Assembly (NCBI GenBank): GCA_020137815.1
Contig: CM035354.1
Span: forward strand, 8,406,437-8,470,436
Source of the DNA: Hormiphora californensis
Taxonomy: Eukaryota; Ctenophora; Tentaculata; Cydippida; Pleurobrachiidae
DNA: 64,000 nucleotides
Direction of reading: 5' to 3'
The notes below the pieces were generated by a model, which had not been told where the DNA came from, did no database searches, and saw only the letters and a program-made list of their open reading frames with translations. Shown piece by piece: positions 1-11,200 of the stretch. Position numbers and translations under genes: made by a program. Within the stretch, counting starts at the first letter, position 1. Each line of letters begins with the position of its first letter.

Positions 1-73
1 TTCATTTGTTATTGGGGATATTTCTTTATTGGGGAGCAAGTGTACGGGTGTGGTTGTACCATAGTTTTGTGTT

Positions 74-331
74 AGGGGAAACTCTAACTGAATGGACGCG
101 CAGTAATGGCAGCCCATCAACTGTAAAAATCTAACTGATAATGGGAGCCATCACTCTGGGCGCGCCATGATTTGCCACATTCTGCTCGTAAAAAAGGCCT
201 TTACGTAGCGCGCGATGACAAACACACGGACATTGTCGCGCGTTCTGTCCATCATTCCTTCCATCCAGTTAGATTTTTACGGTTGATGGGACGCCATTAC
301 TGCGCGTCCATTCAATTAGAGTTTCCCCTTA
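74..331. repeat. Foldback (inverted-repeat) element
   Basis: The arm at about 74-148 (AACTCTAACTGAATGGACGC and onward) returns in inverted form at about 255-331. Both arms hold the GGACGCGCAGTAATGG and GTAAAAATCTAACTG motifs. The centre is GC-rich with several GCGCGC. No coding frame is convincing here, so I read it as a small non-autonomous foldback or MITE copy. Confidence 0.7.
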
Positions 332-2146
332 GGACTATCCACTATAACTGTGTTACTGTTATTGTAAACTTAAATTGTAAATTGTTTTTTCCATTTCAGT
401 AACTGAAGGAGCTGCTAGTGCAAAACTATATGTGGAGGACTACAAAATATATAAATAGAGGACTACAAGTGCAAGTGCAGTACAGTGCAAGGGGATCGCT
501 AGTGTCTAATGAAGCCGGCTTATCAATTATTGGCGTAATGACGTGGCTGCTCTGACTTACGATGACATTGGATCTGGTATTAATAAAGATTTGACTCTAC
601 AAAGACCATAAAAAGGCCATGGACTCTATATTCTAAAATACTCGAAGCTTATAAGAAGAGTCATACGACATACGGGCTGTGATTGTGGCTGTGATGAGCT
701 GTCGAGGTGAGAGGACATGTAGATTTCATGGGTGTAAAGTAACTGTGAAAGTTGTGTTTTCTCCTTTTGGTCTGGATACGAACTGAATAGGGTTTTATTG
801 TAGAACAACGCTACGTTCTACAATATGATATCAAAATTAAAACCCGTCGAATACTCTAGTACTCATTTCATAAAGCTGATCAGTGGTCCAGATCCGGCCG
901 GAAGGAGAAAACACAGCTTCCTCGTTAATTATGCGGCTAATCAACAATTTTCTCTCAATAGCTGAGAAACTGATACTGATAGTTCCCATAATTTATGTGA
1001 AAAATGCGGATCTGTGTGTTATATTTATAATTATCAATTGCCTGATTACCATGCTATTCATTATCATATTTTTAATTTTGTTACCTTATTTATAAAACTA
1101 AAAGATGTTTATAATTTGACTCCCTACACTGGCGAAAAAAGGAAGATGCTACTGGTTCAAAGTTTCAAACATTTTTTGGTAATGGCATGTCATGTTTTTG
1201 TTCATCAGCAAGCTGCCGTCTGCCCTGGTAAATTGACGCCAGGGCGCGAATGTTTGTCTGTTTGTCTGTGACTTGATGGGAGAAACGGCTGACGCGGAGA
1301 TCAACTCTGTGGGAATTTCGCGCGAGATTTCACGGCGCGCACGTCGTATGAAAGGTCGAGCACGAGGTCGAGCACAAGGTCTGACCAGTCACGTGACCAC
1401 TGCGCGTCGTTGAGCCGCAGCGCGAAAAAAAGTGCTGACATTGACCGGACCTTGTGCTCGACCTTGTGCTCGACCTTCATGTGCTCGACCTGAACATTTC
1501 CGAGTATGCTCATAATCAATTTGAGCCTTAACTCTTAGACACCTAAATACAAAAATACAAATACAATTATAATTTGTATCCCGCTTTTGGGCCTACGCAT
1601 TGTTAGTGCTAAGAGAACGCCGTTCTAATCGGCCGACCGCGGATCGAAGCAGCGCCACCACCACTAACAAGCCTTCTAAAGCGGCTCACACTCCCGACAC
1701 CATATTTTTTCTACACAGTGCCACAGGAGCTCTGCCGGTTGAGAGCTACATTGCTACAGGTGAGCAAACTGCTTACTGCATGCAGCGGACAGCAGTGCCA
1801 TTGGCAAACGCGGGATAAGGCAGCGCTTTTCAAGTAGTGCCAAAAAATCAAGAAATATAATAAAAGAAAGAAAAGTTTTTTTCAACTCTCAGTCCAATTT
1901 TTTTTGCTTGATTGATGATTACTGAAAAGCGCAGCGCAGTTTCTAAATATTTCGCGCGTACCATACTTTTCATCGTATGGAATTGTAAAAAAATGTCGTA
2001 AGGCGGGCGCCGCGCGGGCGAGTTATCCAAATCAAATGTCGCTCCCTCTGCGATTTAAAAAACAACGGTCGATTTTCGAGATTCGCGGTTCTTTGTAAAA
2101 TTTTGCACTTGTATCCTTCCTCTGGCTTACGCTGTACTATCCATCT
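332..2146. other. Non-coding stretch with small repeats
   Basis: No gene is supported. Around 1347-1492 the words GGTCGAGCAC and GTGCTCGACC repeat in opposite orientation, forming a hairpin. Positions 1597-1690 match, in inverse orientation, 25115-25215 (shared words TTGTTAGTGCTA, GAGAACGCCGTT, CTAACAAGCCTTCTAAAGCG), so this is a dispersed repeat family. Around 1800-1835 a TTGGCAAACGCGGGATAAGG motif recurs near 21190 and, inverted, near 24165-24215. The remainder is AT-rich without recognisable content. Confidence 0.6.
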
Positions 2147-2656
2147 AGATAGTGAACCATAATAAAGTTCAAGAGCGTCCAAGAGCGCACCCCATCCAAG
2201 AGAGACCAAAATCAAGAGCGCACCACAATCAAGAGAGACCAAAATCAAGAGCGCACCACAATCAAGGGCGCCGTTACGATCTGGGTGTTTGGAGGCCTGT
2301 TTACAGGTGCGCGCTGCCAAAAAAGTTGATTCACTAAAATGGCTCTAACCGCCAAACCACTCAACCGTTTTGGCTGATTCAAAGTTTATCTGGTAGGGAA
2401 TGTCAAGGCCTAACCCCAACCCAAACCCCAACCCTAACCCTACTTTAGCCCTAACCCTAAAAAACCGTTTGTCAGCACTCCCAAAACACCCAGATTTTAA
2501 CGCTGGCCCACAATCAAGAGAGACCAAATCAAGAGCGCACCACAATCAAGAGAGACCAAATTCAAGAGCGCACCACATCTGGTCTCTCTTGGATGGGGTG
2601 CGCTCTTGGGCGCTCTTGGACGCTCTTGAACTTTATTATGGTTCACTATTCTAAAA
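2147..2656. repeat. Foldback element enclosing a TTAGGG-like MITE, next to the NUP214 start
   Basis: The left arm at 2147-2205 (GTGAACCATAATAAAGTTCA, then AAGAGCGTCCAAGAGCGCAC) is inverted at about 2579-2656. Short direct repeats around CAAGAGAGACCAAAATCAAG lie inside both flanks. Between them, about 2273-2512, sits a separate MITE (next entry). The right arm ends about 40 bp before the NUP214 ATG, so the element occupies the immediate upstream region of that gene. Confidence 0.75.
2273..2512 (-). mobile_element. Telomere-like-tract MITE (family copy)
   Basis: Ends resemble GTTAcgATCTGGGTGTTTGG at one side and CACCCAGATTTTAACGCTGG at the other, so they are inverted repeats of about 20 bp. 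Inside lies a degenerate telomere-like tract (CCAACCCTAACCCTACTTTA) and the conserved words TTTATCTGGTAGG and CCGCCAAACCACTCAACCG. The same element recurs near 22637, 23150, 24222-24672 (two copies), 46876-47275 (two copies) and 48335-49082. No transposase is seen, so it is non-autonomous. Confidence 0.7.
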
Positions 2657-2690
2657 CAAATTTTAACCCGATTAACTATTAATTTTGCTC

Positions 2691-2695
2691 TGTAG
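2691..2695 (+). promoter_or_regulatory. 3' splice-acceptor motif just before NUP214 ATG
   Basis: The tract TTAATTTTGCTCTGTAG ends one base before the NUP214 start codon. This is the arrangement expected for a spliced-leader acceptor or the end of a 5'UTR intron. Comparable motifs precede SLX4 (AG at 8240-8241), UPP (14259-14260), the RING gene (43728-43729), ULK3 (50206-50207) and the second myosin light chain (60149-60150), and on the minus strand the tetraspanin, iGluR and coiled-coil genes. Confidence 0.45.
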
Positions 2696-2696
2696 A

Positions 2697-5600
2697 ATGG
2701 ACCAAGAGGCAGAAGTGAAGCACTTCCAGTGCAAGTTTCTGCCCAAAATTCGATGTGGATCTTCCATCGAGGAAGAAAAATGTAGTTTGGTTACAAATAC
2801 AAAGTTTGGCCACATTTTAGTTGCCTGTGATAAAGGTAGATTAACATAAATTGTGATTACAATCAACTTTATAATGCAAGACCTATTGAGTAAGTAGTAA
2901 CAAGTCCTGACATTCTTGTCCTCCGTTGCAGTTGTAAACGTCTACAAGAAGTCACAGATTTACGAAATCTTCACAAGAGAAAAGGCAAATTTAAGCGTTG
3001 ATGCTCCAAAACCTGTTTCTCGATTCGGATTTAGTTCTACTGTTTCTGATGTGTCGGTGTCCTCAGACGGACTTGTTGTGTCCATTGCAACAAAGGACTC
3101 AATGCTGCATTTTGTTGATATCCGATCACTGGATACAAATCCTGCAGTGTTCGCTCAAACTAAACTCACTGCGAATTGTAAGTACCGTGCCTCTTTATGA
3201 AGAATTCCTACTATAGCCTTCCTCAGGTTGTTTAACCCTCCATCCCACGCAGGTTCCAAGCAGATGTGGAATCCTGGTCAGCCTGCAGTCCTTGCAACTG
3301 CCACTGTACAGGGCGATGTAGCAGTGTGGGAGTTGAAAGGGGATTCTATTGTCCAGATGAGCTTTAAACCTGGATTTGGTGCCCAATCCTTGTGCTGGAG
3401 TAGCAAGGGAAAGCAGTTGGCAGTGGGCACTATTTCTGGGCAGATAATCAACCTGAAACCCACCCTGGATATTGCCCGGTGTACCGCCCCTCCAGTTGGG
3501 ATGTTTCCTGGGGTTGCACCAGCAGCAAGAGATCTCTTCTGGATTAGCACTTTCGAATACGTCGCTGTATTTGAACAGGAGGACAAATTCAAGATAGTTC
3601 ACGTGGAAAATGTAATTAATCAATGATGTTTAGTGGCTATGGGAGATTACCCTTGTTATATTTCTACTAATATTAACAGTTAACTCCCTGTTTTTCAGTT
3701 CAAAGATAAGAGTATCGCAACAAAGTTTACTGATTTCGATGATGTTTTCTACAGTGAGCCGGGTAGAGCACTCGGTATTATGTTCGCCCAAGTTCTGCCC
3801 TGGAACACACTAGCATTGGGCTGCAGCAGGGGCCTAGAGCTGGCATTTATTGGAGCAGTGCCAGAGAAACAGGGCCAGTTTCTGTTCAACTTGGACGAGG
3901 GAGCTAGGGCTGAGATGCCATATGCAGATGGGGAGGCCACATACCCAGTGGGCATGTCTCTTGATTACAACTACACTGAACCCACTGTCATGGGAGAGAG
4001 ATCAATCCCAGGGAGCCCCGTACTACTAACACTCACTAGTGAGGGTGTACTGGCAGGGTTCAAACTGATTAACATGGCCGTCCCTGATACCCTGACAAGC
4101 CCAATTGAGGCAGCCCCTCCCCTCCCTGCTAGCCGTGCCCAGAGTTTAGTGAATGTGACAGTGAAAGTTGCTCCTGCCCCTCTACCCACTGCCCCTCCTC
4201 CTTCCCTCCAACCCGCTCCTTCTCTCCAACCCGCTCCACCCGGTACCCCACTACCCTCATCTGCACCACTTGGAGGACTGTTTGGAAGTCTGGGAGGTTC
4301 TCTAACCGCCTCCACTCCTAAACCATCCCCACTTCTCCCCTCATTCGGATCTCTCCGGCCCCCTGAACCAACACCCCCTCCAGTAGCAGCAGTAGCCCCC
4401 AGACCAGTTCCTGAGGTTGTGAAGAAGGAACCTCTGTCCAGGAAACCATCCATCCCTATCTCTGCAGTTCCACCAGTTAAACCTACACCTCCAGTTGAGA
4501 AGAAGGTGGAACCTGTTGTGAATAACGATGCAATGTACAGGAAGAGTATTGAGGAGGAGATCCAGAACTTTACTGCCTTCCTCGCACAGCACAAGAAGGA
4601 CAGTGCCCGTCTGGAAGATGTCAAGGATATCTTGGATAAAAACGAGCTGAAAGGGATCGCTGTAACGGCCACCAGTCTCAAATCAGAGCTGAATGAGGCT
4701 GCTTCGGTGCTTGGTGATGTAAATGAAGAGATTCAGAATGAGAAGGATACTCTACTGGCTGCTCTGGCCTCCCTGGAGGATGCAAAGGGGACATATTCCT
4801 GTTACACCGACCCCTCCTATCTGGCACTTGTTAAAAGTAAACCTCTGGACAAGATGACCAAGAAGTTGAGGGGAGATCTATACAGCAAGTTTGTACAGAT
4901 GCAGTCCCTCGTGAATGACCTGAACATGCAGCTGGATACTGAGTGGGAGAACATGAACACTAAGGGGAAGAGTACACCTTCATCAAGAACAATCTATAAG
5001 ACACTCTCCCAACACAGGACCATCTCAAGAGAGCAGGAGAAAGTTGTAGACACCCTTCTCAATCAGCTGAGCAACCTCTCCCTGAGGTCGGAGTCTGGGG
5101 AGGGCAAGGAGAATAGGAGGCAACACAAGAAGTCAGGAGTGTCTCCAGCTAAACAGAAACTTCTCAAGGGGATCTTGGAGAACCACTCTCCACGACTTAG
5201 GGTAGTTACATCTCCTGCAAAGCTGAATATCTCCAGCATGAGTAGTTTCACTAAAGCTGCTCCCAAAGAGACCACTACTCCAGTTGCCCCAAAACAGGAT
5301 GTGAACCTGAATACATCTAACCCTGTAAAGAGTGACATTATCAAGACTGCAGTGCCCACTTTGAACTACAGCTCCAAGGCCCGGTTTGATGCGGAGGATC
5401 CAACAAGGCTGGCTGATAATGATGATGATGAACCAGTTCCTAGTGTGGTACTCCAATACAAACCCGCCATGCCTCAAGTGAAACAGAGCACTGAGGAGAA
5501 GGAGAAGGGAACTAAGGAACTAGTCAACAAGTTGTGGGACTTTGTCGGAAAAGATCCTGCTCCGGTGGACAAGACTGCAGACAAGTTTGTCCCTGTGCTG

Positions 5601-8091
5601 AGGACCAAAGGACCAGTTTTACCTGGCCAGGTACCAAACGCTGTTATCCAGCCGGTATCTTCTCTAGCCAAACCTGTATCGAGTTCATCAGGACTCTTTA
5701 GTGCTCCTTCATCAACTGCTCCTAGTCTGTTTGGTGCTTCTGCTCCTTCATCAACTGCTCCTAGTCTGTTTGGTGCTACTGCTCCTTCATCAACTGCTCC
5801 CAGTCTGTTTGGTGCTACTGCTCCTTCATCAACTGCTCCCAGTCTGTTTGGTGCTACTGCTCCTTCATCAACTGCTCCCAGTCTGTTTGGTGCTACTGCT
5901 CCTTCATCAACTGCTCCTAGCCTGTTTGGTGCAACTGCTCCTTCATCAACTGCTCCCAGTCTGTTTGGTGCTACTGCTCCTTCATCAACTGCTCCCAGTC
6001 TGTTTGGTGCTACTGCTCCTTCATCAACTGCAACAAGTCTGTTTGGAGCTACTGCTCCTTCATCAACTGCTCCTAGCCTGTTTGGTGCTACTGCTCCTTC
6101 ATCAACTGCTCCTAGCCTGTTTGGTGCTACTGCTCCTTCATCAACTGCTACAAGTCTGTTTGGTGCTATTGCTCCTTCATCAACTGCAACAAGTCTGTTT
6201 GGTGCTACTGCTCCTTCATCAACTGCTACAAGTCTGTTTGGTGCTGCGACTCCAAAGAATTTATTTGGATCTGGTCCAACTGCAGGCCTCTTTGTCACAG
6301 CTACAACTGCCACCACATCCAGTACAACCTCTCCTCTTGCTACCACAAGAGCCACTCCCCCTCTTACTAAGACTGACGGGGGTTCTCAGTTCGGCTTTGC
6401 TCCTGTCTCTACAATAGCCAGCTCCCAGTCAGCCATTAGTCAGGCGCCCATTCTAGTTGTTCCCAAAACGACAACACCCGCCCCTGTGGGTCCCAGTAAG
6501 TCCCCTGAGGGGGGTTTCCCTGTCGTTGGGGTTCCCGCCGCTCAGTTTGATAAGAAAGAAGCAGAGAAGAAAGCAGCGGATAATCCTCTAGCAGCTAAAC
6601 CATCCACATCTAACATATTTGCTGCAGCTAACGCTCCAGCCACCAATATATTTGGTGGAGGTTCTACATTCCCTGCTGCCGCACCTTCCTCTACCGGGGG
6701 CAACTTCTTCCTTGCCCTGGACTCTAAACCAAGTGATGATGTGTTTAGTGAGAAACCTGTAGTGGGTAACATCTTTGCTGGCTCCTCCTCTCCCAGTATT
6801 GGGGGCAGTCTAGGTTAGCAGCCAGGAGAAATCACCCTCCACACCAGCCAAGAATACCCCAGAGAAAGCAACTACTGAGACACCAAAGAAGGGAGATGAG
6901 AAAAAGGAGAGCCAGGGAAAGAGCCTATTTGGAGAGGTCTCCACAGCAATCAGCAGTGCTGGTGGGTTGTTTGGGTTATCTCTTGGAGGGGACAAAAAGA
7001 CAAGTTCAGATTCTCCTAGTAACCCATTCGGTGGAGGTGGTGACGGGGGAATATTTGGTGCTACTGCCCCAGACAAATCAGCCAGCCCCTTTAGCTCTAG
7101 CTTGTTTGGGAAACCTGCAGGGGGAACAAGTAACATATTTGCCGCTAAAACAGAGGCATCTACTGGTGGCGGGTTGTTTGGTAGTACAACCACAGTCACT
7201 ACTACTGCCAGCACTGGCCTCTTTGGATCCTCTACTACTAACAGCAGCTCAGGTGGATTTGGAGGGTTCGGTACTGCAACCACTTCATCAACTGGGTTTG
7301 GTAGTGCCGCCTCTACAACTACATCTGGTAGTGGGTTGTTCGGATCAGGCAGTACGGGAACAACTTCCACTGGATTTGGATCCAGTAGTGGTGCCTTTGG
7401 GGGTGGTGGTTTTGGGTCTAGTTCAACATCTGGTTTCGGTTCTTCAGGCGGAGGATTTGGAACAGCAGCTACTACTAACCCAGGTTGGTACCGGCCAGTA
7501 TTCTTTGTAAAACTCTCTATACATATCTACAAAGAGTTGAGACCAAATCCTTTTCTAAAATGTCTCATTTCCCTTTTTTTAGGTTTTGGAACAGCCAACA
7601 ATTCTAATAGCAGTGGATTTGGAACAGCGCCCGCTTTTGGTTCCACCCCTGCCTTCGGGTCCACCCCGGCATTTGGTTCAACGCCTGCTTTTGGCACGAC
7701 TCCAGCATTTGGTGCTCCATCGGGTGGGACTTTTGGGTCAGCTTTTGGAGGGGGAGCTGTGTTTGGGGGTGACTCAACAGCAGCAGGAGGAGGAGGCACA
7801 TTTGGATCTGTCTCTGGAGGTGGTGGTGGGATATTCGGGGGAAATACTGGTGGATCTACAGGTCAGTTTGGAACACACTTTTATATTAATTGATATTTCA
7901 CACGTAGAAATTATATCGTTTTGTTTTTGTTTCAAATTTCTAACTTTCGACGTGCCCTAATTCCCTAAATTATATCTTTTTGCTCTTCAGGTTTTGGTGA
8001 TCTGTCTAACACTAACAACAACAGTGGATTCCTTGGTGGTAATTCTGGAGGATCTTTCTCAAACAACAAATCATTTTCCGCGTGGCGATAG
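2697..8091 (+). CDS. NUP214: Nucleoporin NUP214 (CAN)
   Basis: FG nucleoporin of the cytoplasmic face of the nuclear pore; the family binds export factors and the mRNA-export helicase DDX19 (family knowledge). Exons: 2697-2835, 2932-3177, 3253-3611, 3699-7483, 7583-7861, 7991-8091, all in phase; about 1,635 residues. The first roughly 400 residues match the beta-propeller (start MDQEAEVKHFQ; VWELKGDSIVQMSF; MFAQVLPWNTLALGC). A Pro-rich linker and coiled-coil stretch (EEIQNFTAFLAQHKKDSARL) follow, then a long SLFG/GFG repeat tail ending FSAWR. Fourteen 13-residue FG repeats lie at 5700-6245. One flaw: the frame breaks near 6811-6818, where an extra T gives an in-frame TAG; removing one base joins GGSLG to SSQEKSP. 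Intron 7484-7582 is 99 bp and stop-free in frame. SLX4 begins 173 bp downstream on the same strand. Confidence 0.93.
5700..6245 (+). repeat. 39-bp coding minisatellite (14 FG repeats)
   Basis: Fourteen near-identical 39-bp units each encode a 13-residue peptide of the type APSSTAPSLFGAT. Units differ by a few synonymous or Pro/Thr changes (four read APSSTATSLFG). Because the unit is a multiple of three, copy-number change keeps the frame. The opposite strand is also open, which explains a spurious minus-strand ORF here. Confidence 0.95.
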
Positions 8092-8247
8092 ACATGGACA
8101 CACTGGGAGGAATATTTTAACCAGTTTTAACCGATTTTTGTGATCTCTATTTATTAACAGAATCGTTTTTATGTTTCTCTCCCTTTCTCTCCCTACTCTC
8201 TTCATAGCCCCACTTATAAACCTTCTCTCTTCCCCTTTTAGCTATCA

Positions 8248-8268
8248 ATGAAGGGGGATACCTCATGA
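8248..8268 (+). promoter_or_regulatory. Six-codon upstream ORF overlapping the SLX4 start
   Basis: The ATG at 8248 lies six bases after an acceptor-like TTTTAG and opens a six-codon frame ending at a TGA that overlaps the SLX4 ATG (ATGA, 8265-8268). This could lower SLX4 initiation or allow reinitiation. Which start is used cannot be told from sequence. Confidence 0.35.
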
Positions 8269-11200
8269 TATCGGTTATGAAGCGATCCAGGCTTCTTAAC
8301 ATCTCTTCGGAAGACGATGATGACTTTGTGGCAGCACCCACTCACCGTCCCAACCATATAATCAAGAGTCGGAGATGCTCTGTGGTCCTGGAGAAGTCAT
8401 GTCGGGGAATGCCATCCTCTAAGAAGAGGAAACTCCCTCCAACCCCTCAGAAAGATCCTTCCCTTCATGATAGTCTGTTGAAAGATCCTTCCCCTGATGA
8501 TAGTCTGCTGATTCACAACTCTATGGTGTCCAAGAGTGCCAGTCAGTCCAAGAATCTGGTGGTTATAGGGCGGACACCCTCGCAAGGGGATTCAATACTT
8601 GGTCCTGAAAGTATGGTAGAAAAGAGTGGAGATATTGCCTCCTCTATGAGGGAATTTACGGAAACAACCTCTGGTACACATCCAGAGGAAGGAGAGGCTG
8701 AATCTGAGAATAAACCGAGGGGTAGAAGTAGGGGCAGACAGAAGAAGGAAGATGGAAGTGAAGGGAAGAAAGGAGAGAAGAGTGCTGCAGTAAATGGGAA
8801 GAAGAGACGACCAGGCAGGCCCCGTAATTTGTCCACAGAATGTGGCAGTACAGCTGATAAGCAGGGTGGCACAAGAAAGGGGAGATCCTCAGTGATAGTG
8901 AGAAAGAAGAGTGTGTCTAGTGAGAGTAAAAAGAGTGTCTCCTCTGCAGGGGAGACTGCCTCTATCACTACATCTGATAGTTGGAGTGAGGAGGGGAGCA
9001 CCAAGAAAGAAGGAGAGGAAGTCTACTGTCACATCTGTAACAAGAATCTCACTGGTACCACTATCGCTAGACAAGAACGGCACATTAACAAGTTAGTTTT
9101 GGGGTCGAGTCGGAGATGTCAAAAAACTACTAAAATTTACGAAGCGTTGGGCGATCAGGGTGGGGTTCATCATAGGGAAGAGTAGGAATAAATACTACTG
9201 AGGTAGGCACACCGCCGACCAGGATAGGGTTCACGGGAGAAAAGAAAAATTTACTATTTACTAGATTAGCAGGGAGATTCATGAAATATTATGTACACTT
9301 TTGTTCTTTAGACATGTGTTTCTGTTTCAGTTGCTGTGATGAACAACTAAAGGGAAATGTTCCTCCAGTTGTTGTACCTGTAGCAGTACCTGTAGCAGTA
9401 CCTGTGAAGACCCCGCCTACTAAAACACCAGAACCACAGAAACAAGGGAGAAGTGATGGAGGTGAATGTCCCATCTGTTCAAAGGTTCTAGCTGGCAGTC
9501 TTCAACGACACCTCAAGAGCTGTGCCAAGAAGAATGGATGGAATTACGAGATAGTACTGGAGAACCACAAGAGGTGAGTTATTCTTTTTGAGAGTCGGTA
9601 CTTTTGTCAGACTTGGGAGTTTGAATCTTAGACGCGACCTAATATCCCTTGTTTCTCCAATTCTAAACTAACTAATATTTGCACCTTTGACTAACTTAAT
9701 GATACCAATCTTCTATTCAGGGCAGTTGCTGAGAGCAAGCCTCTGAAGAGTATCGAGAAGAGGAAGGAGGCTGCAAGCAAGGCCCAAAACAAAATATCAG
9801 AGAAAGTTACTGCTGAGCCATCTCAGGTATTACAGTAACGCGCGAAGTTAGATTTTAGAGATCTCTCGCGCGTCCCCTCCTTTTTGTTCTGTGTGAAATG
9901 TTCCCTCCGGCCAATTACACCCAATTAGTCAGTAGACCCAATTAGTCAGTTAGATCCAATATCCCTCCCACTCCAGGAGATAACTCCAACACCAGCACTT
10001 GTTGCCAGCAAGTTTGGAGAGAAGTTCAGATCCCATACTTGGACACTGGGTGCTACTTCCTCCCCCATTACCCGCACTAATATCCTCTCCAGCCCGCCTA
10101 CTGCTCCCAAAAGCCCAGAAAAACCTGCCTCCCTACCCCTCCCTGAGAAAATAGCGGAGGTTGCCACGTCTATTCAGAAGCGGCTCAGTGAGGTGATCAG
10201 ATCGCCCCAGAACTCATTCTCGGGGCAGGAAGAGGGTCTAGTTGGGACTGATGATGAGGTGGACTCTACTGTGGAGGAAGGGTCTGATACTGAGATTGTG
10301 GAACAATTTACCCCTCCCGCTATAAACCTTGATCTCACTTCAGAGGAGTCCAGTGAGTCTGTATCTCATGCGGTGGAAAAGAGCCCTCTCCCTCCTTTAA
10401 CAAGGCCAGGGATACTACTCAGTTCTACCAAGTCACCATCTAGTATCCCAATGGAGCAACCCATGAGTGTTCTATCTGGCCCCTTCCCCTCTGATGAGGG
10501 GCCACCAGTAGAGAACCCACCCGGGACCAGTGATCTAGAAGTGTCATTTGATCACTCCCAGGGTGATGGTGGGGAGAAGCAACAAGAGAAAGAGATCGAG
10601 GAGCATGTCAACACACATGAAGATAGTGGTGAGGTAGTGCAGGAAGCAGAGGTACGGAAGGAAGAGGCAGAAGTGACAGAAGGGGTAGAAGAACAAAATA
10701 AAACGGATATCACCACGGAGCTTTCAATGGGTGATATCACTACTCATTATGATGAGATTCCTCCTTTGTCCCCTTCTCCTGGGTCCCCCTGTATCCCACT
10801 GAAGATAGATGATCAGTCCCCGCCTCCCTCGCCCCCTAACTCCCCTGGGGACAGTCCTCTCAAAGAGATGATGGTGACCTGTGCCTCCCCTGGCCCCTCT
10901 GCCATATCCCCAGTGGGGGCTAGTGTACCCTCACCCCTCCACCATCGTGATGACTCTAACATTGACCTCTTCGAGGACCAAGGTAAGGAATGGATAGACA
11001 ATTGAAACACTGTTCATACTGTCAACTCATTAATTAATTGTAAATATTATTGTTCTTAATGACCAACTTGTTACAGGAGAGGATGATAGATCACTTCTCG
11101 TTGTGTCCCCTATCACAGAAGCAGAAGAACCTAGAAGGAGGAAAGATGTAATTAAACGAATCAATGTCAATAAGTCGGTCAGTTTCTATGAATTTCTTGA

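Noticed and set aside
2400-2470. True chromosome end or interstitial telomere
   Set aside because: The CCCTAA tract is short and degenerate and is part of a MITE family found at several places in the window.
3195-3623. Antisense ORFs across NUP214 exon 3
   Set aside because: Mirror frames of a conserved coding exon with matching splice sites on the plus strand.
5474-6355. 293-codon minus-strand ORF with AVDEGAVAPNRLG repeats
   Set aside because: Antisense shadow of the FG-repeat exon of NUP214.
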